64,000 nucleotides of DNA, taken from assembly GCF_001652265.1 (NCBI RefSeq), contig NZ_LWBS01000219.1, positions 1 through 64,000 of the forward strand. Reading direction: 5' to 3'. This DNA is from Rhizobium leguminosarum (GTDB taxonomy: Bacteria > Pseudomonadota > Alphaproteobacteria > Rhizobiales > Rhizobiaceae). Of this stretch, positions 51,552-59,492 are shown piece after piece. The translations under genes were made by a program, and so were the position numbers. Position 1 is the first letter of the stretch, and every line of letters begins with the position of its first letter. Below the pieces are notes generated by a model. It had not been told where the DNA came from. It worked only from the letters and a program-made list of their open reading frames with translations, and did not search any database.

Positions 51552-53297
51552 TCAGGAAAGGTCCATCGACTTTTCCCATTGCTGACGCAGGACGTTCATT
51601 TCCGTCCGCTTCTGGGCCATTTCGCTGACGGCTGCGCGCAGATGTGGGTGGTGCGACATGAACATGTTGAAGTCGCGCCGCTCGAGCACCTCGAACTGGC
51701 AGAAATCGACTGCGATGACGTCGGCGGTGCGCCGTGCGCCGGTCAGCAGCGCCATTTCGCCGAAGAAGGCGCCCGGCTCCAGACGGATGGCGCCGCTGGC
51801 GAGCCGCACTTCCACCGCACCGGACGAGATGAAATACATGCTGTCGCCGCGGTCGCCGCGGCGGATGACGCGTTCGCCGGGCGGCGCGGATTTCGCCTTG
51901 AAGAGCAGCAGCAGCTCCTCCTGCGCGTCCTCGTTGACTTGGGAGAACAGCGGGAAAGTCTCGATCAGCTGCTGCATCTTCAGTTGATGCTGGCGCTCGC
52001 GCTCGTCGCCGAGCGCCCTGATCTTTTCCAGTTCTTTGCCGAGCGCCTTCTGCCTGCTCCTGCCGTAGCTCTCCCAGAGGGAGGGCCATTTCGAATGAAT
52101 ATATTTCTTCAGGCCTTCGGTTGCGAAGATCACGATCGGGTTGAGTGTGATCGACAGGATCGCGGCAGCGAGGATCAGATCCTGGCCCTCATGCGGCAGG
52201 AGCCCGAGTGAGACGCCGAGGCCGGCGAGGATGAAGGAAAACTCGCCGATCTGGGCGAGGCCGCCGGCCAACGTCAGTCCCATGCTGATCGGATATCGCA
52301 GCAGGATGACGATGAGGAAGGTGATGATGCCCTTGCCGAGGATGACGAGCGCCAGCGCGCCGATCACGGCCAGCGGCTGGCGCACCAGGATCGAGGGGTC
52401 GAAGAGCATGCCGACGGAGACGAAGAACAGCACGGAGAAGGCATTCTGCAACGGCAATGAATCGGCCGCCGCTCTGTGGCTGAGCTGGGATTCGCTCATG
52501 ACGACGCCGGCGAAAAAGGCGCCGAGCGCAAAGGAGACGCCGAAAATCGCCGCCGAGCCGAAGGCGATGCCGAGCGCGATCGCCAGCACCGTCAGCGTAA
52601 AGAGTTCGCGCGAGCCGGTGCGGGCGATCAGCGTCAGCAGCCAGGGCACAATGCGAGGGCCGAGGAAGATCGCCATGGCGGCGAAGGCCGCCACCTTCAG
52701 CAGCGTCAGGCCGATCGTCAGCACCAGCGGCAGCTCGCCGAGGCCGTGGTTGGTATCGACGGCGTGGCCGCCGAGAAGCTCTGCGAGCGCCGGCAGCAGC
52801 ACCAGCGCCAGCACCATCACCAGATCCTCGACGATCAGCCAGCCGACGGCGACGCGTCCGCTTGCCGCGTTGACGAGATTACGCTCCTCCAGCGCCTTCA
52901 AGAGCACGACGGTGCTTGCCACCGACAGGCTGAGGCCGAGGACGATGCCGGCGCCGAGGCTCCAGCCCCAGAGTTTGCAAAGACCGATGCCCAAGAGGGT
53001 GGCGAGGATAATCCGCCCGATCGCGCCAGGCACGGCGATGCCGCGCACGGCGAGCAGGTCGGAAGCGGAAAAATGCAGGCCGACGCCGAACATCAGAAGA
53101 ATGACGCCCATCTCGGCGAGCTGGCCGGCAAGGGCGGTATCGGCGACGAAGCCCGGCGTGAACGGCCCCATCAGGATGCCGGCCATCAAATAACCGACGA
53201 GCGGCGGCAGCCGAAGCCGGTCGGCCCCATAGCCCAGGATCGCTGCGAAAACGAAACTGACGGCGACCGTCGCGATAAGTCCTACTTCCTGATGCAC
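51552..53297 (-). CDS. Kef-type cation:proton antiporter with cyclic-nucleotide-binding-like domain
   Basis: A 581-residue CPA2-family membrane protein. About 12 transmembrane segments span 1-390 (GYLMAGILMGPFTPGFV, GLSLSVASTVVLLKALEE), followed by a cytoplasmic coiled segment (KALGKELEKIRALGDERERQHQLK) and a cNMP-binding fold (about 470-560, PPGERVIRRGDRGDSMYFI, FFGEMALLTGARRTADV). This is the YbaL-like architecture, but with a cNMP domain in place of TrkA-N. A GTG at 53297 is the likely start (HQEVGL). Substrate ion unproven. Confidence 0.88.
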   Translation of the reverse strand: MHQEVGLIATVAVSFVFAAILGYGADRLRLPPLVGYLMAGILMGPFTPGFVADTALAGQLAEMGVILLMFGVGLHFSASDLLAVRGIAVPGAIGRIILATLLGIGLCKLWGWSLGAGIVLGLSLSVASTVVLLKALEERNLVNAASGRVAVGWLIVEDLVMVLALVLLPALAELLGGHAVDTNHGLGELPLVLTIGLTLLKVAAFAAMAIFLGPRIVPWLLTLIARTGSRELFTLTVLAIALGIAFGSAAIFGVSFALGAFFAGVVMSESQLSHRAAADSLPLQNAFSVLFFVSVGMLFDPSILVRQPLAVIGALALVILGKGIITFLIVILLRYPISMGLTLAGGLAQIGEFSFILAGLGVSLGLLPHEGQDLILAAAILSITLNPIVIFATEGLKKYIHSKWPSLWESYGRSRQKALGKELEKIRALGDERERQHQLKMQQLIETFPLFSQVNEDAQEELLLLFKAKSAPPGERVIRRGDRGDSMYFISSGAVEVRLASGAIRLEPGAFFGEMALLTGARRTADVIAVDFCQFEVLERRDFNMFMSHHPHLRAAVSEMAQKRTEMNVLRQQWEKSMDLS

Positions 53298-53455
53298 GTC
53301 CGCCCTCTCTTGTGATAGCGGCGGCCACTTTGGACGAAGCGCAAGCAAAATTAAACAGTTGATTTGGGATGGGCTGCTGTTCGGGCTTTCGTTCTCAGTG
53401 CTGGCTGGTGTGGCGCAGACGTCGTCCGCGGCACAGTCGGGCCGTCACCGATGTT

Positions 53456-53480
53456 GGAACCACTTGGGTCTTGCCTCGTT
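53456..53480 (+). promoter_or_regulatory. EcfG-type general stress promoter
   Basis: GGAAC (53456-53460), 16 bp, CGTT (53477-53480): an exact match to the EcfG consensus. It is 29 bp upstream of the ATG of the next gene. This is the strongest such motif in the window. Confidence 0.65.
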
Positions 53481-53508
53481 GCCCTTTCATCAAGAAAGGA
53501 GAAACGAC

Positions 53509-53793
53509 ATGCGGAAGATGATCTTGAACTGTACTGTAGCGGCGCTTGCCGCCTGCTCGTTTGCAGCGCCTGTTCTTGCCGACAGCGTGTATGTGAGGGA
53601 GCGTTCTTATGATGACGGCTATCGCCACGAGCGGGTACGACCCGGCATCACCATCAGCGAGCGTGGCGTCACTTTCGGTGCCGTGCGCGAACGCGAGCAT
53701 CGCCGCTATCGCGATAATGGCTGCGAAACCAGGAGCGTCACCCGACAGACCGACGAAGGCGAGGTCACCAGGACGGTCCGGCGCTGCAATTAA
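53509..53793 (+). CDS. Small exported Arg/Tyr-rich protein
   Basis: A 94-residue protein with a Sec signal (MRKMILNCTVAALAACSFAAPVLA, cleavage before DSVY). The mature part is Arg-rich with clustered Tyr/His (RERSYDDGYRHERVRPG) and a CETRSVTRQ...RRC pair of Cys near the end. AAGGAG lies 8 nt before the ATG. No domain recognised. Preceded by a perfect EcfG-type promoter and followed by a terminator, so it is a monocistronic general-stress gene candidate. Confidence 0.75.
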   Translation: MRKMILNCTVAALAACSFAAPVLADSVYVRERSYDDGYRHERVRPGITISERGVTFGAVREREHRRYRDNGCETRSVTRQTDEGEVTRTVRRCN

Positions 53794-53816
53794 CGAAAAA
53801 ATATGCGATAAGGTCG

Positions 53817-53843
53817 AAGCCCGGTTCCCACGAGCCGGGTTTT
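53817..53843 (+). terminator. Rho-independent terminator
   Basis: Stem AAGCCCGG/CCGGGTTT (one G-U) with a 10-nt loop and a trailing T-run, 24 bp after the stop of the 94-residue gene. Confidence 0.75.
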
Positions 53844-53962
53844 CGCCTTTCGTGGCACGAATATCTCAATGCAGTGGTGAAAGTCGTCTGTCGGTGTTAT
53901 GAGCACGCCTTTGGTAACAGCGCATTCCTAGCGCAAACACCGCCCGCACAGGATTTTTTAGA

Positions 53963-54250
53963 ATGATTGAGCTTACGCCGTCCCAGATCGCCGCACTTAA
54001 ACTCGCCAGGGATGGAGACCTTTATCCTCAGCCGGCCAATAAATGGACGCACGAGAACGCGACAGTGACTTATGCAAAAACTGACCGGTGGAAAGAGCGG
54101 CCTCAGAAAATAAAGTCGGTCACTGCCAAGACGCTGGGCGAGTTGAAGGAGCCGGGTTTTCTGGAGAGGCGGCACCTGGATGACGACGCATCAAAAGACG
54201 TCTACGGCATCACCATGGCCGGCAAGATGTGGCTGCTGAAGAATAAGTAA
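53963..54250 (+). CDS. Hypothetical protein beside tRNA-Leu
   Basis: A 95-residue, Lys-rich protein starting MIELTPSQIAALKLARDGDLY. It looks like a small winged-helix fold (SQIAALKLARDG... then YGITMAGKMWLLKNK), a shape common in phage and island regulators. No family recognised. Codon usage looks more AT-rich than its neighbours. It lies just downstream of the 3' end of tRNA-Leu(CAA), which is encoded on the opposite strand. Confidence 0.6.
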   Translation: MIELTPSQIAALKLARDGDLYPQPANKWTHENATVTYAKTDRWKERPQKIKSVTAKTLGELKEPGFLERRHLDDDASKDVYGITMAGKMWLLKNK

Positions 54251-54334
54251 GCTTCGCTTAGATACGAATTATGTTGCGTGGTCCTGTGTCGGGTTTTTGA
54301 GACAGGGGCGCTACGCGACGATAATTTGAGATGG

Positions 54335-54419
54335 TGGTGCCCCATGCCGGAGTCGAACCAGCACTTCTTTCGAAACTCGATTTTGAGTCGAGCGCGTCTA
54401 CCAATTCCGCCAATGGGGC
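54335..54419 (-). tRNA. tRNA-Leu (anticodon CAA)
   Basis: An 85-nt class II tRNA with encoded CCA. Acceptor GCCCCAT/ATGGGGC, anticodon stem CTCGA/TCGAG with loop CTCAAAA giving anticodon CAA, a long variable arm, and T loop TTCGACT. It decodes UUG. The tRNA 3' end faces the small gene at 53963-54250. Confidence 0.95.
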
Positions 54420-54507
54420 AACGGATACGAACGGGCGGCTGTCTAACATGCGAGCGCCCGGACGCGCAAGACGGGCAAGCGAAGTTATCGGACTGATCCG
54501 GTAGAGA

Positions 54508-54534
54508 GATCCGGCCTCGCTTCGAGGCCGGATC
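54508..54534. terminator. Strong hairpin between MFS gene and tRNA-Leu
   Basis: A perfect 12-bp GC-rich stem GATCCGGCCTCG/CGAGGCCGGATC with a 3-nt loop, 10 bp after the MFS stop. No T-run, but its strength and position fit a terminator or 3'-end processing stem for the MFS gene. Confidence 0.6.
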
Positions 54535-54544
54535 CTGTCTGATA

Positions 54545-55840
54545 TCAATGGGCGGCGGCCGGTGCCGGGTTGCTCAGGCCGGACTTCTTCAGCGTGATCG
54601 CCAGGATCGAGGCCAGCAGGCAGAAGGCTCCGGCGACGAAGAAGGCAGGCAGATAGCTCGAAAGCTCCGTGCGCGAGAGGCCGGCGCCATAGGCGGCGGT
54701 GGCGGCTCCCAGCTGATGTCCGGCAAAGACCCAGCCGAAGACGAGGCCGGTCTTTTCGCGGCCGAAGCGGTCGGCGGCGATCTTGACGGTCGGCGGCACG
54801 GTGGCAATCCAGTCGAGGCCGTAGAAGACGGCGAAGATGGAGAGGCCGTAAAAGCTGAAATCGCTGAAGGGCAGGTAGAGCAGCGACAGGCCGCGCAGGC
54901 CGTAATACCAGAAGAGCAGCCAACGATTGTCGAAGCGGTCGGACAGCCAGCCGGAACCGATGGTGCCGAAGAAATCGAAGATGCCCATGACGGCCAGCAC
55001 GCTGGCCGCAGCCACCGGCACGATGCCGAAATCGCCGCAGAGGGTGACGAAATGGGTCTGGATCAGGCCGTTGGTGCTGAGACCGCAGATGAAGAAGGTG
55101 GCAAAGAGGATCCAGAAGGTCGAGGTCTTCGAGATTTCCTTGAGGACAGTGATCGGCGTCATCAGCGCGGCGGCGAGGGAGGTGCTTGCCGGCGGCGGCG
55201 TCACCTGCGTTTCGCCGAAGGAGGGCAGGTTGAGATCGGCCGGCCGGTCGCGCATGAAGGCGAGTACGGCAAGGGCTGCAACCATGATCATGGCGCAGAC
55301 GAAAAACACCGTCGAGCGCCAGCCATAACGTTGCGTCAGCTCCGCCATCAACGGCAGAAAGACGAGCTGGCCGGTGGCCGAGCTTGCCGAGAGCATGCCG
55401 ACGACGAGGCCGCGATGCTTGGTGAACCAGCGGCTGGAGACCGTTGCGGCGAGCACCATGGCCGTCAGACCCGTGCCGAAGCCGACGACGATACCCCAGA
55501 GCAGCAGCAACTGCCACAGCGTCGTCATGAACAGCGAACCGACGAAGCCCGCGCCGATCAGCGCCAGTGCGAAGACGATGACCTTGCGCACACCGAAATA
55601 ATTCATGAAAGCGGCGGCGAACGGACCCATGAAGCCAAAAAGGATCAGGCGGATCGCAAGGGCCGAGGAAATCTGCGAGGTCTCCCAGCCGAATTCATCC
55701 TGCAACGGCTTGATGAGAACGCCGGGTGCGCCCATGGCGCCGGCGGTGACCAGCATGGTGAGGAAGGTCGCGGCGACGACGACCCAGCCGTAATGGATGT
55801 TGCGCCGGGCAAGGGACGAGGCGAGGGCTGTGGAAACCAT
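54545..55840 (-). CDS. Major facilitator superfamily transporter
   Basis: A 431-residue protein with 12 transmembrane segments. It has the loop 2-3 motif NYFGVRKVIVF and the central cytoplasmic loop rich in Pro/Ser (RDRPADLNLPSFGETQVTPPPA). The pattern resembles oxalate/monocarboxylate-type MFS members, but the substrate is not proven. Divergent from the TetR gene with a 128-bp operator-bearing gap, the classic drug/toxicant efflux or uptake pair. Confidence 0.88.
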   Translation of the reverse strand: MVSTALASSLARRNIHYGWVVVAATFLTMLVTAGAMGAPGVLIKPLQDEFGWETSQISSALAIRLILFGFMGPFAAAFMNYFGVRKVIVFALALIGAGFVGSLFMTTLWQLLLLWGIVVGFGTGLTAMVLAATVSSRWFTKHRGLVVGMLSASSATGQLVFLPLMAELTQRYGWRSTVFFVCAMIMVAALAVLAFMRDRPADLNLPSFGETQVTPPPASTSLAAALMTPITVLKEISKTSTFWILFATFFICGLSTNGLIQTHFVTLCGDFGIVPVAAASVLAVMGIFDFFGTIGSGWLSDRFDNRWLLFWYYGLRGLSLLYLPFSDFSFYGLSIFAVFYGLDWIATVPPTVKIAADRFGREKTGLVFGWVFAGHQLGAATAAYGAGLSRTELSSYLPAFFVAGAFCLLASILAITLKKSGLSNPAPAAAH

Positions 55841-55891
55841 GGGCAAGATTCCGTTTGAATTCAGGTTCGAGAAGAGACTGGACCGATTTAC

Positions 55892-55936
55892 ATGATGGTC
55901 ATCATATTTCTTGCGTATTGATGATGGACGTCATAT
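55892..55936. promoter_or_regulatory. Paired palindromic operators of the TetR/MFS divergon
   Basis: Two half-overlapping ATGATGG...CATCAT-type palindromes: ATGATG-GT-CATCAT at 55892-55905 (perfect 6-bp arms) and ATGATGGACGTCATAT at 55921-55936. They are spaced 29 bp centre to centre, lying between the divergent genes. Typical of TetR self-operators. Confidence 0.7.
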
Positions 55937-55968
55937 ATTTTGTCAAGCGACTATTTCTGGAGACGACA

Positions 55969-56547
55969 ATGCGGGTCAGCCGCGAAAAATTTGCCGAAAA
56001 CCGCGAAAGGATCCTGAGCGTTGCCGGCCTACTTTTCCGCGAAAACGGTTTCGACGGGGTCGGCGTCGCCGACATCATGAAGGCGGCGGGGCTGACGCAT
56101 GGCGGCTTCTACGGTCATTTCGATTCGAAGGACGACCTGGCGCTGGAGGTCAGCCGCAAGCTGATCGACAGGGTTGAAACGCGCTGGAAGGAACATATCG
56201 CCGAATCGCCCGACCGGCCGCTGGCAGCACTTCTCGACCATTATATCCACTGGCGCACGGTTGACGATCCGGGCGGCAGCTGCGTCTTCGCGACGCTGAT
56301 CCAGGAGGTCAGCCGCAGCCGCGGCGCAGTCCGCGCGGTTTTCAGCGATGGGCTGTCCGTGCTGGTCGACACGCTTGCCGATATCGTTCCCGGCGAAACG
56401 GAAGAGGAGCGCCGTGCCAATGCGACGACGACGCTGTCATCGATGATGGGTGCTGTCATTCTTGCCCGCGCGGTCGAGGACAGGGCGCTTGCCGAGCAGT
56501 TTTTGGTGACGATGCGCCGGCAGCTCGATCCTGAAAGCCAGACATAA
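55969..56547 (+). CDS. TetR-family transcriptional regulator
   Basis: A 192-residue repressor. The N-terminal HTH is standard (RERILSVAGLLFRENGFDGVGVADIMKAAGLTHGGFYGHF) with the GGFYGHFDSKDDL end. The C-terminal ligand domain is unassigned (TetR_C-like). TGGAG about 5-6 nt upstream supports the ATG at 55969. Paired palindromes in the intergenic region suggest it represses itself and the MFS gene; the ligand is unknown. Confidence 0.9.
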   Translation: MRVSREKFAENRERILSVAGLLFRENGFDGVGVADIMKAAGLTHGGFYGHFDSKDDLALEVSRKLIDRVETRWKEHIAESPDRPLAALLDHYIHWRTVDDPGGSCVFATLIQEVSRSRGAVRAVFSDGLSVLVDTLADIVPGETEEERRANATTTLSSMMGAVILARAVEDRALAEQFLVTMRRQLDPESQT

Positions 56548-56577
56548 TTTCAGTCGCGGAAGGCGATGGTTTCGATC

Positions 56578-56597
56578 TCCCTCTCCGCGCGGAGAGG
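56578..56597. terminator. Bidirectional terminator hairpin
   Basis: CCCTCTCC-GCGC-GGAGAGGG, an 8-bp perfect stem with a 4-nt loop, in the 90-bp gap between convergent tetR and the aldo-keto reductase. Likely terminates both. Confidence 0.6.
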
Positions 56598-56637
56598 GAT
56601 CTACCTTGCACATGCCTGAGGACCGAGAAGCCAGCGG

Positions 56638-57618
56638 CTACTTGAAGCCGGCGATCGCGTGCGGGACGTAGGGTGCTTCCAGTGCCGCGATTTCCTCGGC
56701 GGTGAGCTTGACCGAGAGCGAGGCAACGGCGTCCCTGAGGTGGTTCGGTTTGGACGCGCCGATAATCGGGGCGGTCACCGCACTTTTCTGCAGGATCCAG
56801 GCAGTTGCGACCTGGGCGCGGGAGATGTTGCGGATCTTGGCGATTTCGGCCACGGCCCCGACGATCTTGCGGTCGGCATCGATGGACTGGGTGTAGAGCG
56901 TCTTGCCGAATTCGTCGGTTTCGCTGCGCGCCGTCGTCTCGTCCCAGTCGCGGGTCAGGCGGCCGCGGGCAAGCGGGCTCCAGGGGATGACGGCGATCTT
57001 CTGATCCTCGCAGAGCGGTAGCATTTCGCGCTCTTCCTCACGGTAGAGCAGGTTCAGGTGATCCTGCATGCTGACGAATTCGGTCCAGCCGTTCAGCCTG
57101 GAGACGTAGAGCGCCTTGGCGAATTGCCAGGCATACATGGAGGAGGCGCCGATATAACGCGCCTTGCCCGATTTGACGACGTCGTGCAGCGCTTCCAGCG
57201 TTTCCTCGATCGGCGTCGTGTAGTCGAAGCGGTGGATCTGGTAGAGATCCACGTAGTCGGTGCCGAGGCGGCGCAGGCTGTTGTCGATCTCGTCGAAGAT
57301 CGCCTTGCGCGACAGGCCGGCGCCGTTCGGGCCTGGCCGCATGCGGTTGAACACCTTGGTCGCCAGCACGATGTCCTCGCGCTTGGCGAAGTCTTTTATG
57401 GCCCGGCCGACGATCTCCTCTGATGAACCATTGGAATAGGTGTTGGCGGTGTCGAGGAAATTGATGCCGAGGTCGATCGCCTGCTTGATCATCGTCCGGC
57501 TTTCTTCTTCTCGCAGGCTCCAGGCATGATTGCCGCGGCCGGGATCGCCGAAGGTCATGCAGCCCAAGCAGATTTTCGACACTTCGAGACCGGTCTTCCC
57601 AAATTTTGCGTATTCCAT
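56638..57618 (-). CDS. Aldo/keto reductase
   Basis: A 326-residue NADPH-dependent oxidoreductase of the AKR superfamily (TIM barrel). The catalytic tetrad is placed in FLDTANTYSNG (Asp, Tyr), VLATKVF (Lys) and LYQIHRFD (His). C-terminal coenzyme-site segment VTAPIIGASKPNHLRDAV. Substrate unknown. The ATG at 57618 fits the family start MEYAKFGKTGLEVSKI. Divergent from the acyl-CoA synthetase, with 57619-57842 between them. Confidence 0.9.
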   Translation of the reverse strand: MEYAKFGKTGLEVSKICLGCMTFGDPGRGNHAWSLREEESRTMIKQAIDLGINFLDTANTYSNGSSEEIVGRAIKDFAKREDIVLATKVFNRMRPGPNGAGLSRKAIFDEIDNSLRRLGTDYVDLYQIHRFDYTTPIEETLEALHDVVKSGKARYIGASSMYAWQFAKALYVSRLNGWTEFVSMQDHLNLLYREEEREMLPLCEDQKIAVIPWSPLARGRLTRDWDETTARSETDEFGKTLYTQSIDADRKIVGAVAEIAKIRNISRAQVATAWILQKSAVTAPIIGASKPNHLRDAVASLSVKLTAEEIAALEAPYVPHAIAGFK

Positions 57619-57842
57619 GAAACGACTCCGTGATGAATTGGATGACCCCCAGGCGGCTTTCCATGATTTAGCGCGAGATGGCCAAAGTCGCAGGGCGGCA
57701 AATGAAGAATCTATGTTGCATGCGCACAATGATCCGTGATCGAGACGTCTGAAGTCGTGCTCATCGCTGTCGGTTCCGGCTGCAGCTTGCACATCCGCGC
57801 CGCAAGATGTTAGCTGATGCAGCATTTTATCGGAATCCGACC

Positions 57843-59492
57843 ATGCAGCTGCCGTCCCACGATCGCTACGACGATCTCTATCGCGATTTCTCCTGGCGGA
57901 TTCCGGAGGATTTCAATATCGGCCGCGCCGTCAGCGACGCCTGGGCCGTGAGGGATCCCGAGCGCGTCTGCCTTGAGCATTTCAGCCCCGACGGCGATCA
58001 CCGCGCAATGACCTATCGCGCGCTCGCCGACCGTTCCTCGGCTTTTGCAAATGCGCTCGTTTCACTTGATATCAAACGCGGCGATCGCGTCGCGCTGCTA
58101 TTGCCGCAATCCTTCGAAACGGTGATCGCACATGTCGCGATCTACAAGATGGGCGCAATTGCCTTGCCGCTTGCGCTGCTCTTCGGCGTCGAGGCGCTCG
58201 AATATAGGCTGAGGATCTCAGGTGCGACGGCAATCGTCACCAATGATTTCGGCCTCGATCGAATCCGGCAAATTCGCGATCGGCTGCCGAAGCTCCGGCA
58301 TGTGATCAGCGTCGATGATGCTCACGATGCTCTCTCCTTTGCCGATCTGATCGTGTCGCATGAGCCCTTCTTCGAGGGAGAAAAGACGGCTCCCGACGAT
58401 CCGGCGCTGATGATCTTTACCTCCGGCACGACGGGGCGGCCCAAGGGCGCGTTGCATGGCCACCGCGTCCTGCCCGGCCATATTCCCGGCATGCAGTTTG
58501 CCCATGAGGGCTTTCCGAAAGTGGGTGACAAGGTCTGGACGCCGTCCGACTGGGCCTGGGCGGGTGGGTTGCTCAATGCGCTGCTGCCGAGCCTTCTGCT
58601 CGGAATTCCCGTGGTCTCGTCGCCGGCGCAGAAATTCGATGCCCATATGGCCTATCGCATCATGGCGGAGATGGATGTGCGCAACGCCTTCATTCCGCCG
58701 ACGGCGCTAAGGCTGATGAGATCCGTTTCCGATCCACGCTCGAAGTATGATCTGGTGCTGCGCACGATCGGTTCGGCCGGGGAGGCGCTCGGCCGCGAGA
58801 CCTATGAATGGGCGCGGCATACGCTCGGCATCACCGTCAACGAATTCTACGGCCAGACGGAGTGCAATTTCGTGCTCGCTTCCAGCGCTGCCTATGGCGT
58901 CACCAAGGCCGGTGCCATCGGGCGGGCGGTGCCTGGGCATCGCGTCGCGATCGTCAGCGAGACGGGCGACGAGTTGCCCGCTGGTGAACCGGGCCAGATC
59001 GCCATCGCCAGTCCCAATCCTGTGATGTTCCTCGGCTATTGGGACGATGCGGCGGCGACCGAACGAAAATTCGCCAAGGGCTGGCTGCTCACCGGCGATA
59101 TCGGCCGGCAGGACGCCGAGGGCTACGTCACCTTCGAAGGCCGCGACGACGACGTCATCACCTCGTCGGGATATCGCATCGGCCCGGCCGAGATCGAGGA
59201 CTGCCTGATCGGCCATCCCGCCGTGCAGCTTGCCGCCGCCGTCGGCAAGCCCGATGCCGTGCGTACCGAAATCGTCAAGGCCTATATCGTGCTTTCACCA
59301 AGCCATCATCCAAGCGAGGCGCTGGCCGCCGACATAAGGGAATGGGTGAAGACGCGGCTTTCGATGCACGAATATCCGCGTGAGGTGGAATTCATCGATG
59401 CATTGCCGCTGACGACCACCGGCAAGGTGATCCGCCGGCTGCTACGGGAGAAGGCGGCCGGCGAGGTTAGCCCCGGCCGGCAAGCGACATGA
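57843..59492 (+). CDS. AMP-binding acyl-CoA synthetase
   Basis: A 549-residue adenylate-forming enzyme. The P-loop-like motif IFTSGTTGRPKGALH (about 195-210), NEFYGQTECNF, and the hinge/C-terminal GYRIGPAEIE then catalytic Lys in TTTGKVIRRLLRE are all present. Closest in style to medium-chain/benzoate-type acyl-CoA synthetases; exact acid unknown. The C-terminus overlaps the convergent GNAT gene by 26 bp. It may feed the etfBA-linked catabolism. Confidence 0.9.
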   Translation: MQLPSHDRYDDLYRDFSWRIPEDFNIGRAVSDAWAVRDPERVCLEHFSPDGDHRAMTYRALADRSSAFANALVSLDIKRGDRVALLLPQSFETVIAHVAIYKMGAIALPLALLFGVEALEYRLRISGATAIVTNDFGLDRIRQIRDRLPKLRHVISVDDAHDALSFADLIVSHEPFFEGEKTAPDDPALMIFTSGTTGRPKGALHGHRVLPGHIPGMQFAHEGFPKVGDKVWTPSDWAWAGGLLNALLPSLLLGIPVVSSPAQKFDAHMAYRIMAEMDVRNAFIPPTALRLMRSVSDPRSKYDLVLRTIGSAGEALGRETYEWARHTLGITVNEFYGQTECNFVLASSAAYGVTKAGAIGRAVPGHRVAIVSETGDELPAGEPGQIAIASPNPVMFLGYWDDAAATERKFAKGWLLTGDIGRQDAEGYVTFEGRDDDVITSSGYRIGPAEIEDCLIGHPAVQLAAAVGKPDAVRTEIVKAYIVLSPSHHPSEALAADIREWVKTRLSMHEYPREVEFIDALPLTTTGKVIRRLLREKAAGEVSPGRQAT

